DNA of 64,000 bases, taken from Cryptomeria japonica. Its lineage: Eukaryota; Streptophyta; Pinopsida; Cupressales; Cupressaceae. Location of the stretch: the NCBI RefSeq assembly GCF_030272615.1, contig NC_081414.1:50311136-50375135 (forward strand), given 5' to 3'. This document shows positions 45,701-57,423 of the stretch, piece after piece (the first letter of the stretch is position 1; every line of letters begins with the position of its first letter). The position numbers and the translations under genes are program-made. Below the pieces are notes generated by a model that saw only the letters and a program-made list of their open reading frames with translations, had not been told where the DNA came from and made no database searches.

Positions 45701-48700
45701 TTCGTCGGCATACATAGATCCTGAGTCATTAAAACCTTCGACATCAAAACAAGGTGAGCTTAAAGGCAAATTTCAGGACAAATGCATGGGGGAATATACT
45801 TTAAATCAGACCATGTACTTATGACAAGTCATGAGTTCCCCAAAAGAATATGGAAGACCACATCCTAACAAGCAAATCTCCATCATGAGGCTCAAATGGG
45901 ACCCTACTACCTTTCAAAGATGGGGTGAACTAGAAGAGGAAGATTTATACAAAATGCTTTTCAGAGACAATGAAGAGGAAACACAAGATCACATCAATCT
46001 ACCATGTGAGAAATATGGCAAAGGCTTCAAAATTCTACAAAAATTCGGGTATGATGGAAAAAGCCCTCTGGGGTTACGAAAGGAAGGCATCATTGAACCT
46101 TTACAACCTGAATTGACCTTCAAAAAGGAATGCTCGAAAGGACTTGGTTTCTTAACTTCCAAGGTCCACACCCAAAGGACAGAGGAAGCTTTACAAATCA
46201 AAGCTGCCAAAATTCAATAAGAGGATCGCTATTCCACAGACTCCAATGAATGGGAATGGGGTTTAGATAAGTCCTCTAGTGACTACGAGCTCACCGAGAC
46301 ATTCAGGGAGCCAGATGAACCCACAGAAGAAGAGGAATTTTATAACAAGTTCAGAGTTGGTCAAAAAATAACCCATGAGGATTCCACACAGTCCTTGTCT
46401 CAAGGTTCTAGGTTGAAATCACATAGGATGAGAACACCTGTCCCAGAATGCGCTACTAGTGATGATAATTTGGATTCGTTCGCAATCGAGACTAATGAGG
46501 AGAGTGCCATCGATGACCTCGATAATTATCTTGACATACCCAAATATAACTGCATCTTCACTCTTAGCCCCGCTAACTTCGAAGACATTGAAGGCCTTCC
46601 CCTTGTTCACCACCAACTCATTGACTGGGATCATGAAGGACCTGCACAGTTTGACACATTCCAAAATGATGAAGCTTTTATTGACTATTTGGGCATACGA
46701 GATGATCTTCCTCCTGGGGACCATAAAGCGGGATACACTATAGAACTCAATAGTGTGGCATATTTTGGTGAGGGTGTCAGACCTTCCAGTCGCAAAAATG
46801 TGAAAATAAGAACAAACCAAGGGTCTTATGGCGAAAACCACATTGTGGCATTGTCTGACCCCCAAAAAGTAAAAAGAAAGGACGTATCTGAGGGCGAAAA
46901 CCTCTCTGAGGCACCCGAAGATGGAAGGCTCGACATTCTCCCAGCATCGTATGAGGAAAATTCATCCATGTTGGTAGAGGAGACTATCAAAACAAACATT
47001 GGTACGGAAGAGGTTCCACACAACATATTCCTAGCTCAATTGTTGACGGAGTCAGAAAGGTCAAAATTCATAAGTTTCATCAAAGAATGACAAATCAACT
47101 TTGCCTGGTCATACACTGATATGCCTGGACTAGATCCGGATTTGGTAATGCATCATTTGACAGTTAAACCGGGGGCAAAACCAGTGAAACAGAAATTAAG
47201 AAAAATGCATCCACAAGTGGCATTACTAGTCAAAGCAGAACTTGAGAAATTATTGGATGTCGGATTCATACGCCCAATTGATTATCCTGAATGGTTCTCC
47301 AACTTAGTGCCTGTCAGTAAACCAGATCGTAGCATCAGAATATGTATAGATTTCAGAGACATCAACAATGCTTGTCCAAAGGATGACTTCCCATTACCAA
47401 ATATTGACTTGATTGTTGATCTCACAGCAGGTCATGAAATGTTATCATTAATGGATGGATTCTCTGGTTATAATCAAATAAGGATCGCGCTCGAGGATCA
47501 ACACAAAACATCATTCACGTGTCCTTGGGGAACTTTTTGCTGGAAGGTCATGCCCTTCGGGCTAAAAAATGCAGGTGTTACATATCAAAGAGCCATGACT
47601 ACTATCTTTCATGATCTCATGCATGTAACCGTGGAAGATTATGTCGACGACCTCTTGGGAAAATCAATAGACAGAAATACACATTTGGACATACTTTCAG
47701 TCGTCTTTGATCGGTTGGAAAAATACAAAGTAAGATTAAACCCAAAGAAATGTGTCTTTGGAGTAACCTCCGGGAAGCTCCTAGGATTCATTGTATCCAA
47801 AAGAGGAATTAAAGCCAATCCAGCAAAAGTCAAGGCCATCTTGGAGATGCAACCACCAAGAAATATCAGTCAACTTCGATCCTTACAAGGCAGACTCCAA
47901 TCCATCTGAAGATTCATAGCACAACTTGCAGATAAGTGTAATCCTTTTTAGCACCTTCTACATAAAAACATCAAATTCAAATGGGATGATAACTGTCAAC
48001 AGGCTTTCCAGACGCTCAAAGATTATCTTCTAAATCCGTCAGTTCTGATGTCACCAGTTCCAGATCAACCACTGTTACTATACATATCAGCTACTCCAAC
48101 AGCACTGGGGGCACTCTTAGCACAACAAATTGCTGAGGGCAAAGAAAAAGCAGTATACTATATCAGTCGCACATTGGTGGGATATGAGCTAAACTACTCA
48201 CCAATTGAGCGTGCATGTCTCGTCATGGTCTTTGCTTTGCAAAAATTACGACATTACATGCTCACTCATAAGACTAAGTTAGTTGCAAGGATAGACCCAT
48301 TGAAATACCTTCTCAATAAAGCAACACTTACTGGGCGACTGGCCAAATGGGTAATGATCCTGAGTGAATTTGACATCGAGTATGTGGACAAAAAAGCAAT
48401 AAAAGGACAAGCCATCGTAGATCAATTAGCAGATGCTCCCATGATAGATGATGTTCCTCTAAGTTCAGAATTTCCAGATGAATCCATTTTGACAATGTCA
48501 CATGCAAAGCCATGGCAACTGTACTTCGACAGCTCATACACACAGCATGGGGCAAGAGCTGGCATCCTCTTTATAACTCCTTAAGGGGATTCTATACCAA
48601 AATCATACCGCTTATCATTTCCTTGCACTAACAATATAGCGGAATATGAGGCATTAACAACAGGATTACGAATTGCAGTTCAATGGAAGATCCAGGAACT

Positions 48701-50261
48701 TCGTGTTTTTGGGGACTCTCAACTTGTCATCCGTCAAGCAACTGATGATTACCAAACAAAAGATGAAAAATTAATGCCTTATAAACAAATGGTGGATGAC
48801 CTGAAACAACACTTCACAAAGATAGACTTTGAGCAGATACCAAGAGAGCAGAATCACACCACAGATGTCATGGCTACAATTGCTTCCCTGATTGATTTAC
48901 CTCCAAATGAGACCCGCTATGAGTGCTTGGTGGATAACCTTTTAGTCCCTTCATATGAGATCATGCCTACTGAGACTATATGTGTGGTCGGTCCCGAGTC
49001 CCAGTTATATGGTTCCATTTTCACATACCTTCATGACAATACCCTACCTCCTGATCTATCAAATAACCAATGTCGCACTTTCATTCGCCAATCCTCTCGA
49101 TATGTCATTTTAGCTGATATCCTATACCGGTGAGGTCTAGATGGCACTCTTCTTAGATGTTTAGAAAGTGACGAAGCTCAGATTGCGTTACGGGAAGTGC
49201 ATGAAGGGATATGTGGTCCACATGCTAGTGGTCCTACCTTGGCCAAGAAACTCATCAGGACTGGATATTATTGGCCCAATATGGAGAAAGACTCATATCA
49301 GTTTGTCGAGAAATGTAAGCAATGTCAAATTCATGGAGACCTCATACATGCTCCAACACAAGAACTTCAACCACTTGCGTCTCCTTGGCCCTTTTGTTAG
49401 TGGGGACTCGATCTCATAGGCAAGATTCACCCTCCTTCTTCCAATGGTCATAAATTCATTATCACTGCCATAGAGTATTTTACAAAATGGATTGAAGTCA
49501 TGCCTCTCACACAAGTCACAGAAAAACAGATTGCTACATTCATCCTCAACTATATCATCTGCCAATACGGTATTCCTGTTTCCATTATCACTGATAACGG
49601 ACGTCCTTTCAAAAATCAGGATGTTCGTGAACTCTGTGACCACTTCCATATTTCCCATCGTTTCTCCACACCATATTACCCCCAAGGTAATGACCAAGCT
49701 GAGGCATCTAATAAAACAATCCTTAAAATCTTAAAGAAGACAGTCGACGATGCTGGTTGTAATTGGCATATCCAACTCAATCCTGCACTTTGAGTCTACC
49801 GCACAAGTGTCCGCACACCTACAGGAGCTACACCCTATTCACTTGTCTATGGCACTGAAGCCATCTTGCCTATTGAGGTCGAGCTACCCTCTTTACGGGT
49901 TTCTTTGCAAAACATCATCAGTGATGAAGACTATAGGGTCTCTCGCTTACAAGAGCTGGAACTATTGGATGAACGAAGACAAACTACTTTTAATCATCTC
50001 AAGGCTTACCAACAACGAATGAGTCACAGCTACAATCACAAGGTCAAGCCTCGCACATTTGAGGTAGGGGACTTAGTTCTCAGAGAAAATCCCAAAAATC
50101 AGCAAGACAGAGAGAAGAAGGGAAAGTTCAAACCAAATTGGCTTGGTCCTTACATCATTACAACAGCATATGGATCTAGGGCATATCAGCTCTCAACTAT
50201 AGAAGGTGAACCTTTGGAGGATCCTATCAACAGCATGCACCTTCGCAGGTTCTACACATAG
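42736..50261 (+). pseudogene. A2 gag-pol polyprotein, many breaks
   Basis: Same domain order as A1. Open pieces: 42736-43113 (Gag N-terminus), 43369-44295 (capsid-like, to NKDDF), 44368-44565, 44629-45609 (knuckle to protease, LIDGGAG), 45534-45824, 45831-46220 (G-patch-like), 46395-47090, 47121-47909 (RT with YVDD), 48048-48584 (RNase H, second RNase H start), 48774-49133, 49197-49400 (integrase zinc finger, CKQC intact), 49500-49793 (integrase core, TDNGRPF), 49866-50261 (C-terminus). Most breaks are nonsense changes readable as C-to-T or G-to-A (Trp, Arg or Gln codons), e.g. at 44563, 47088 and 47907. A small deletion near 45548 shifts the frame. Not functional. Confidence 0.9.
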
Positions 50262-51922
50262 CTCTTCAGAGTATCATAATTTCAAAAAATACCAAAAAAA
50301 TTCAAAAATTTCAAAAATACAAAAAAATCTTAAAAACATAAAAATCGTTACTTGGTGAAAACCTGGCAAACAGGCGCCTTGTGACACAAAAAACATTGAA
50401 AAAATCAAAAAAGTAAAGAGAAATAATTTCTTCCAACGGTGAAAACCACTTCGGTGGTGCCTTAGGCAAGTACCATGGTGAAAACTGGGTCACCAGCGCC
50501 ATGCGTAAAGACATTGCTCCTCCCTCCTTCGGGATTCACTTTCATCCTTTCACAGTGCACACACTCACAACCTATTCATTCATAATAAACTTACCCATTC
50601 CCATCATGGCTTGTTATTGATCTACCCAAGATTGGTTAGCCATTCATAATAAACCTCCCTTTTCACCTCCCTTTCCATCCATAATAAATCAGATCCTATC
50701 TATGGCTAAGGCAAATCCTACGTCTAGTGATGGGTGTGGAACTGAGAACATCACATGTTTCAAGGAGTACAGTTTCTTCCAGCTTCCTTCAGTCTATCCA
50801 CGCACAATTTGCAATAAAGCAACATTTGCATCACAGATCCGCAATAAAGTTTCGTCTTCTCTGCAATAAAGTATCAGTTTCATGGATTCGGTCAATTTCA
50901 GATGAGACACAGTAGCAATAATGGGCTTCAACAAATCAAATCTTTCAACAGACTCAGACAACATTATGGTTCAATGCTATCTATCCTTTCTGTGAAAATA
51001 AACATTGTGACCACAATCAAATAAGACTTATACAAGTGACAAGAGACACTAAATTTGAGGACTACAGTGGATGTTGGTGTCGAGTCTTGGTTTTCTTTTG
51101 ATTTCATCTTTTTTGGTGACATGTCTTTTAGCTTTTCCGGGATGTCTCTGACTAGAGATTCTATCTCCAGGATGTCTTTGACTAGAAAGGCGAGGATGGG
51201 GTATCGTCACCTATTTGTATTTGTTGTCTGTGGATTGTCTCTTAGTAATGCTATGACTTGTCCAAGGATATAAGGACACTGAGAGTCTAGTGTGAACTGG
51301 GGCATTCCTTGTTTGTGACTGTCTTATCTACATGCAAATGGGTACAATGACTTTCTGGGTCGAATATATGCCTCGATTGTCATAACCTACTTGCCATAAT
51401 AAAGCTCAATGATGATAACGCACAAGAAGCTCTTTCACTTTCATATCTTCTATCTTTCATCCCCCTTTCTTGATTGACTTCCATCATCCTTCTCAAGTCC
51501 GCGTAGCCTGCTATCACATGACTGAGTATAATGACACACCAAAAACATTTGCATTTCATGTAGTTACACCTGCATTACCACATATAAGTGTTTCATACAT
51601 ACATATCAATATCACAATTGCATCACATCCTGCACACAACACATGTTAGCACAATTTACATTTGCATTATCATATTCATCCGCATTACATACATTCACAT
51701 TTGCATCATGCATACACATATAAAAACATAAAAAGAACAAATATTGCATTCCATCATATAAATATTTGCATCCATAGCATAAAACAAACATCAAATAAGA
51801 ACATCTCATCATATAGGTACACATGCATATAGCTGCCGCAAAGATGAATCATCTCATATATATAATCATAAAGTGCCATGATACAATGATGTCAAAATCA
51901 TATGGCTACAAAAGCACCCGCA
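50262..51922 (+). other. 3' non-coding region of A2
   Basis: Bases 50262-50520 are A-rich and match the T-rich stretch of A1. Bases 51110-51440 are the conserved block with the tandem GTCTCTGACTAG / GTCTTTGACTAG motifs and GCTCAATGATGAT (near 51406). Bases 51560-51830 are the ATG/CAT-rich stretch. A 10-mer identical to the complement of the LTR start lies at 51923-51932. Confidence 0.55.
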
Positions 51923-53931
51923 GGTGTCTACATCATCATACAAAAATGGTACAATACTGATACATAGGGAGCCCTCTACGGCTATGATGAACTCCCTCCC
52001 TCGGAGCCGCCTAGCCTCAATGGAATTTGAGCCCCTGAAGGACCTGCCCCAGGATCATCTCGCCTGTCCCCTCTATCTGGTGGTGGTGGAGGACCCATAA
52101 CCCCACCACTCGATGCCTGTCTCCTCCAGTTCCCTCCCGTAGCTGTCGCTGTACGCGACGGTCTATGGAAGCTCCTCGCCCACTGATCCGCTAGCACTGC
52201 ACCATAATAGAGATCTCACCAGTAGGCAATCTCCTCCCCTGCCCGCAGGACATAAGCATATCCTGCCCCTGTGTCCTCCGCTACTTGTCTCCCGACCCTT
52301 AGTGCTATCTCAGCCTCTGTATAACGTTGAATAGCCTGATCCCGCTCCCGCTCAGTATCTCTGAGCCTCCTCCTGAGCCGATCCCTCTCCCTCTCCAACT
52401 CTTGGATCTCATATGTCTGGCCCTGGCAGATCTCCCTCAGCTCTATCAGCTCATCCTCCTCTGCGTCAGCCCCCTCCACCTTTGCCTGTGGCTCCCCTTA
52501 TACGGGTGCCTGCCCCTGTGCCTGTACCTGTATCTGTCCATGTCCCTATACCTATACCTGTCTGGGACCCTGTGTTGCTGGCACCTGTAGCGGCAATCCA
52601 CCGCGACCCCTCACCACCCGAGCCTGTCTCTTCTCTCCACCCTCCCTCTAAGGTGCAACCCTCCTCTCTCCAACTGCTCCCCTCCTCCTCCATCAGCCTC
52701 TACCCCCATCACCTCCACCATCATCATCATCCCCATCCCCATCCCCATCTCCATCGAATGGCTCTCCCAGATCCGTCAAGCGTGGGAAGGGATGCTCCGC
52801 CCAGTATGTTGTATACTCGGCATCCATGCCGGCATCCTCAATCTCTGGCCACATGTCCCAGGGTAGGGGCATCATCTCTACGAGCTATGTAACTGCCTAA
52901 TCATATGACAGCAAGGGCCCAAACTGTGCCTAATCTCTGACAGTCCGTGCATACATGCCTGAGCCCCGCGGCATCCTCTGGATCCTACCAAACTGCCGGC
53001 CAACCCTATCCACTAGCTGCCTCTCCAGCACATAGGGCGTCTGCCCAATCAAATACCTGCTCCGGAAGGTGTAAGGAAGCTCAACTGCATCGTCCTCCCA
53101 CTGCTCGCATCCCAGATATGGCCTCCATATGACCACATCAATATCATCTATCACCCGTCGCCAGTGCTCCAACCTGCCAATTCGTGGCTGCGACGTGATC
53201 ATATCATACAAGTGCACAAAGCTGCGTCCATGTCCCCTGCCTCTGAAGTGTATCAGCCTCGTCACTGGCAGATGCTCATAAGCCCACACCTGCAGCAGTG
53301 TCACCCTGCAGCCCAATCCCACTGATCCATGGTATACGAACTGATGCAGCTCATAATAGAGGTGTGCCAGCACACACGGCCCCCAAGCATATCTGGTGTG
53401 TTGCATCACCAGTGTCTCCAGTGCTCCTCCCCAACCCACAGCCAACCCCCGTGTCGCCCTATCTGGACACAGGAACCCACTGATCGCTCCTCCTAGCACC
53501 GCTGACAGTGCTAGCCCTGTGGTTGTCATAGTATCCCACGCCACATGTCCTGCCCTCATCTCCAATCCTGGGTCCTGGAATACTCGTCTCAGGGCCTCCC
53601 TATCTCCATCTCGATTGTATGGGATCAGCTCCCCATCAATCAGTATCCTCAGTATCCTGTATACATCCTCCATGGTGACTGTCATCTCACCCATCGGCAA
53701 ATGAAATGTACAAGTCTCAGAGTGCCATCTCTCCGCCAGCGCAGTCAACAGTCCTATGTTTGCCCAAAACTCAGGCACATACAGAACATGTCTCAATCCC
53801 ATCTCCTCAATAGTCGCTCGGTCCTCGAAGGTCAACTCAGGTCGCAACCTCTGAGTAGACGGGAATCTCTCCCGTGACTCTAGCATCGGCAAATACTCCT
53901 GCAGTCAAGCAAATCACTCATGTCAGTCATA

Positions 53932-54290
53932 GTGGCATTCCTTGTTTATCACAAAATGCTACTTTTTATCTAAATGCATATGGCATTCTATCCTAGTGAC
54001 ACTCACTGTTCATCACAAAGTGTTGCTATTTATCCTAGTAGTACTCCCTGTTCATCACAAAGTACTATGTGTGTGACACTCACTGTTCATCACAAAGTGT
54101 TACTCACATTTGCACTCCCTGTTCATCACAAAGTGTTGCTCATATTTTAGTACTCCCTGTTCATCACAAAGTACTCTATCTTGGTACTCACTGTTCATCA
54201 CAAAGTGTCTTGATCTATCCTAGTCTTCCCTAGAGGACCTGCTTGAGTGTATCCTCTCAGCAGCTTATCCAATCGACAGCATATGTTCAT
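53932..54290 (-). repeat. Hairpin array in PMD intron (A2)
   Basis: Seven units share the minus-strand core TTGTGATGAACAGGG/GTG. Stems (plus strand): GCATT/AATGC near 53935-53959; ACACT/AGTGT near 53999 and 54077; TAGTACT/AGTACTA at 54039-54067 (seven perfect pairs); CACT/AGTG near 54113; AGTACT/AGTACT near 54150; a weaker one near 54184. The 8-bp ATCGACAG/CTGTCGAT hairpin is at 54272-54305. Confidence 0.8.
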
Positions 54291-54330
54291 CACAGAACTG
54301 TCGATTTGACCTAGAAGACAAAACTTCACA

Positions 54331-54558
54331 CAAACGCGCTTACCTGACATAAACGCGCTTAAAGACTGCACATACGCGCCTGAAAAACACAGACGTGCCT
54401 ATGCTCTGCATAGACGTGCCTGGGCGACACAGACGTGCCTTCTTGGCACAAACGCGGCTGCATTTGACGCAGACACAGTTTCAAATGCAGACGCGCCTGG
54501 CACAAACACAGACGCGCCTCGCGAGCACAGACGCGCCTGGCACCAACGCAAACGCGCT
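54331..54558 (-). repeat. 20-bp-period motif array in PMD intron (A2)
   Basis: Twelve units (plus strand CAGACGC/CAAACGC) start at 54331, 54350, 54371, 54390, 54411, 54430, 54449, 54470, 54488, 54509, 54528 and 54549. Spacings are 18-21. On the PMD sense strand they read GCGTCTGTG, as in A1. Confidence 0.9.
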
Positions 54559-54835
54559 TGAACATTTTTGGACATTTTTTGGACCCTAGTCTAAGCGCAT
54601 TTATTACCCTATCTAGCATGCATTAATGACAAAATTAAATGCATCAAAGTACGAGGAGGTTTGGTGGTACTCACTGGCTCTCTTGCCTCTGCTGGCCTCT
54701 GAAATCGGTGAACGCGGTCGAATCTGTGAATGAAGGTCATCGCTGCTGACTGCTGCTGCTCTATTTTCGCTCTGCAATCTACTCTCATGGATGTGTAGAT
54801 GACAATGAGGATGTATTTTTCCCCTCGTGGTCTAT

Positions 54836-54841
54836 CTTATA
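54836..54841 (-). promoter_or_regulatory. TATA box of the A2 PMD gene
   Basis: The minus strand reads TATAAG, 96 bp upstream of the exon 1 ATG. It is conserved with A1. Confidence 0.5.
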
Positions 54842-54939
54842 GCCTACCCTAGCCCTCGCCCTCGTTTTCCAAGTCAGTCTTCATTATCCCGTGACTTTGT
54901 CACTTTATCCGGTCATTCCATTCTAGCCTTTTTTTCTTA

Positions 54940-55087
54940 TCGAGAGATTGTCTGCGATCTTTTTAGACATTTTCATCCAATCTCTCGAGGGGGCATATCA
55001 TTCCCATTTTGGGGCAACTCTGTATCAGTTCATATTATCTTCTTTGAAACAACGTGACAAGCCGCATTGTCTCAAAGAGGGGCAAAA
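54940..55087 (+). promoter_or_regulatory. A2 hairpins and PPT
   Basis: TCGAGAGATTG (54940-54950) pairs with CAATCTCTCGA (54978-54988). The 36-nt hairpin is 55042-55077 with 13 of 15 pairs kept. AAAGAGGGGCAAAA (55074-55087) is the PPT, directly followed by TGTAGACA. Confidence 0.75.
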
Positions 55088-55856
55088 TGTAGACACCCAA
55101 AATTGTCATGTCTAATTAAAAATATATATTTAATTATCTAAGCTTAATTCTTCTATTAATTAAATAAATCCTTATTTATTTAATTAATTCATTTATCCTC
55201 TTCTAGCCTTATTTCTCATTTAAATAAATACATTTATTTATTTAAATTATCCTTTTCCTAAATTAAATAAATATTTTATTTATTTAATTATCCCACTCCT
55301 TCTATTAATTAAATAAATATTTATTTATTTAATTAAGTCATTAACCTTTTCTACCCATGACACATGTCATTCATCTCTTAATTCATACGCTACCTACCCC
55401 TTTCATTATTTTATTATTTCTTTTACCTACCCTCTAATCATAGCCGACCTCCTTTTACACCTCTCAATCTTATCCCTCCATTTCATATAGTGTCTTCTAT
55501 ATAAGGAGATGCTTCCTTCATTATCGAACCCTAATGATACATTCTAATGAATCTTATACACTTGACTACACTACGATCCTACTTGCAACCACATTTCGTT
55601 CTTTGTTGAGCTCTTGTGCATATAAAATCTGAGAGCAAATATATCAAGCAAAATCAATGGAGATAGGAAAAATGGAGATCAAAACCCTATTGGACATGTG
55701 ATGGTATAATCTTTGTGATTTCATTTGATTTGCATTGTCTTAGGTGATCTTCATATGTTATGGTGGATCTTTGTTGTTGTTAGGCTAGGGTTTTGTGGTT
55801 GAATTCATTTAGCCTTTCAATATTGTTATTATTGTTATCCATTTTCACCATATACA
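55088..55856 (+). mobile_element. 3' LTR of A2
   Basis: 769 bp. Near-identical to 39695-40470 apart from a short deletion at about 55119 and scattered substitutions. Confidence 0.95.
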
Positions 55857-56165
55857 CAGTGAATGCAAAAAAAATTGATTATTGTTCATAATTGTTCAAA
55901 ACCCCTTCATTATTTATCATTTCTTTTTATGGGTGCGTTGTTAAATGGTGTCTCTCTGTTTATAATGCTGAAATAATTACAATGAATGCAAAAATAATTG
56001 ATTATTGTTCATAATTGTTTGAAACCCCTTCATTATTTATCATTTCCTTTTATGGGTGCATTGTTAAATGGTGTCTCTATGTTTATAATGCTGAAATCAT
56101 TACAGTGAATGCGAAAAAAACTTGATTATTGTTCATGATTGTTCTAAACCCCTTCATTATTTATC

Positions 56166-56205
<40 letters not shown>

Positions 56206-56372
56206 TGTGTGTGTGTTAAATGGTTAATGGGTGCGTTGTTAAATGGTGTCTCTGTTTATAGTGCTGAAATCATTATAGTGAATGCAAAAAAAAATGATTA
56301 TTGTTCATAATTATTCAAAACCCCTTCATTATTTATCATTTCATTTTATGGGTGCATTGTTAAATGGTGTCT
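55857..56372. repeat. 123-bp tandem repeat array, right part
   Basis: Continuation of the array at 38540-39694 after the A2 insertion. About four units have CCTTCATT landmarks near 55905, 56030, 56153 and 56323. One unit is expanded by a microsatellite. Confidence 0.85.
56168..56216. repeat. (AC)n(GT)n palindromic microsatellite
   Basis: An AC run of about 33 bases is directly followed by a GT run of about 16, forming a self-complementary tract inside one 123-bp unit. Confidence 0.9.
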
Positions 56373-57423
56373 CGCTGTGAATTGTTTATGTTTCAATTTC
56401 TAAATTGTTTGTGTTTCAATTTGTTTAAATTCCTCACTTAGTTCATATGTTTCAATCTTCTCTTTGTTGGACATGTACTTTCGCAATGATCTAGTAGACA
56501 ATGCAATTTCTGATTTGTTTATGTTTCAATTTCTAAATCGTTTGTGTTTCAATTTGTTTAAATTCCTCACTTAGTTCATATTAATGCAAGAAACACACTT
56601 AGTTTATATTGATCAAAAGGAAGTGCCTTACAAGATGTCTTGTTAGATACTGTCAACAAGGAAAACTTGGCAGCTAACAAGATATCTTGTAAGATAGTAG
56701 AAAATAGTTCTTTGTTTGGTGCCTTTTTACAAATAGGACACTTCCTTTTATCATTTCGATGCAATGACCTAGTAGACATATTAGACACTGCAATTTATAT
56801 ATGATGACTGCAATTTGAATACTTATAATATGATGACTACACTTTGAATACTTATAAGTATTCAAATTTATCACTATCAGAAGAGGACATATCAGTGGCA
56901 TCTGAATAATCACATGTCATTGATATGGCCTTTTTGATAGTAAGCAATTTGAACATTTATGTGGCCATTTTTGATAGTGAGAAATATATGAGATCAGTTC
57001 AACTGATATATGAGAAATATCACATCACAAAAAACAAACATATGAGATTTACAACAACACCATCAATTCATTGGAATATCCATATGAGATATCTAAAAAC
57101 AATGGAGTTTTGATCACATTACAAAATACGACAGTATGTCATTCTATAATCACATCACAGTTATATCGAAACTCAAAATCTGCTCTTCGGATGGCTCACA
57201 AAATATAATTCATCAGACTCGATCAATTCTCCATATGGGTATTAAATGGAGGAGGTGTCACAAATCCAATCCCAATGGACTGTGGCCTACTAGGGTCTGG
57301 CCCAACAACATTGTTTTCTTCGCTGGGAGGGGTTTGTAAGCAGCTTGCTATTTGAGCAAGGCATGTCTGGTTTACACCTGAAGTAAGTTGCATGGTGTCT
57401 GAGGATCCAAGTTTAGTCCCAAC
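56373..57423. other. AT-rich stretch with short duplications
   Basis: A ~65-bp segment (TTTCAATTTCTAAAT, TTTAAATTCCTCACTTAGTTC) is present twice (about 56388-56453 and 56519-56580). The rest holds only short frames with no recognised domain. It is probably the 3' part of the DNA transposon. Confidence 0.4.

Larger units (their letters stand above)
51982..54740 (-). pseudogene. PMD gene of A2, truncated by stops
   Basis: Exon 1 54740-54675 (22 codons, MTFIHRFDRVHR...), intron 54674-53899 (GTGAGT donor, CTGCAG acceptor), exon 2 from 53898. The domain is open to a TAG at 52930-52932 (Gln in A1) and shows WHSETCTFHLPMGEMTVTM, WGGALETLV and LLQVWAYEHLPVTR. A second in-frame stop and a frameshift follow. 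The acidic stretch (52875-52693) and the coiled coil (52479-52216, DELIELREICQGQ, RDTERERDQAIQR) are kept, as is the C-terminal GGSEGGSSS ending at 51982. The exon-intron structure is identical to A1, with intron 776 bp versus 806 bp. Confidence 0.82.
39695..55856 (+). mobile_element. Element A2: PMD-bearing Tat-type element, decayed
   Basis: A 16,162-bp complete copy of the same family as A1, on the plus strand, flanked by CAGTG (39690-39694 and 55857-55861). Order: 5' LTR, PBS, leader with arrays A and B, gag-pol, 3' blocks, antisense PMD gene (minus strand), hairpins and PPT, 3' LTR. LTRs differ at roughly 15 positions plus a small deletion, so A2 is older than A1, in line with its many coding breaks. 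Confidence 0.95.

Noticed and set aside
56122-56310. His/Thr-rich open frame
   Set aside because: Runs through the AC/GT microsatellite and a 123-bp unit; not a gene.
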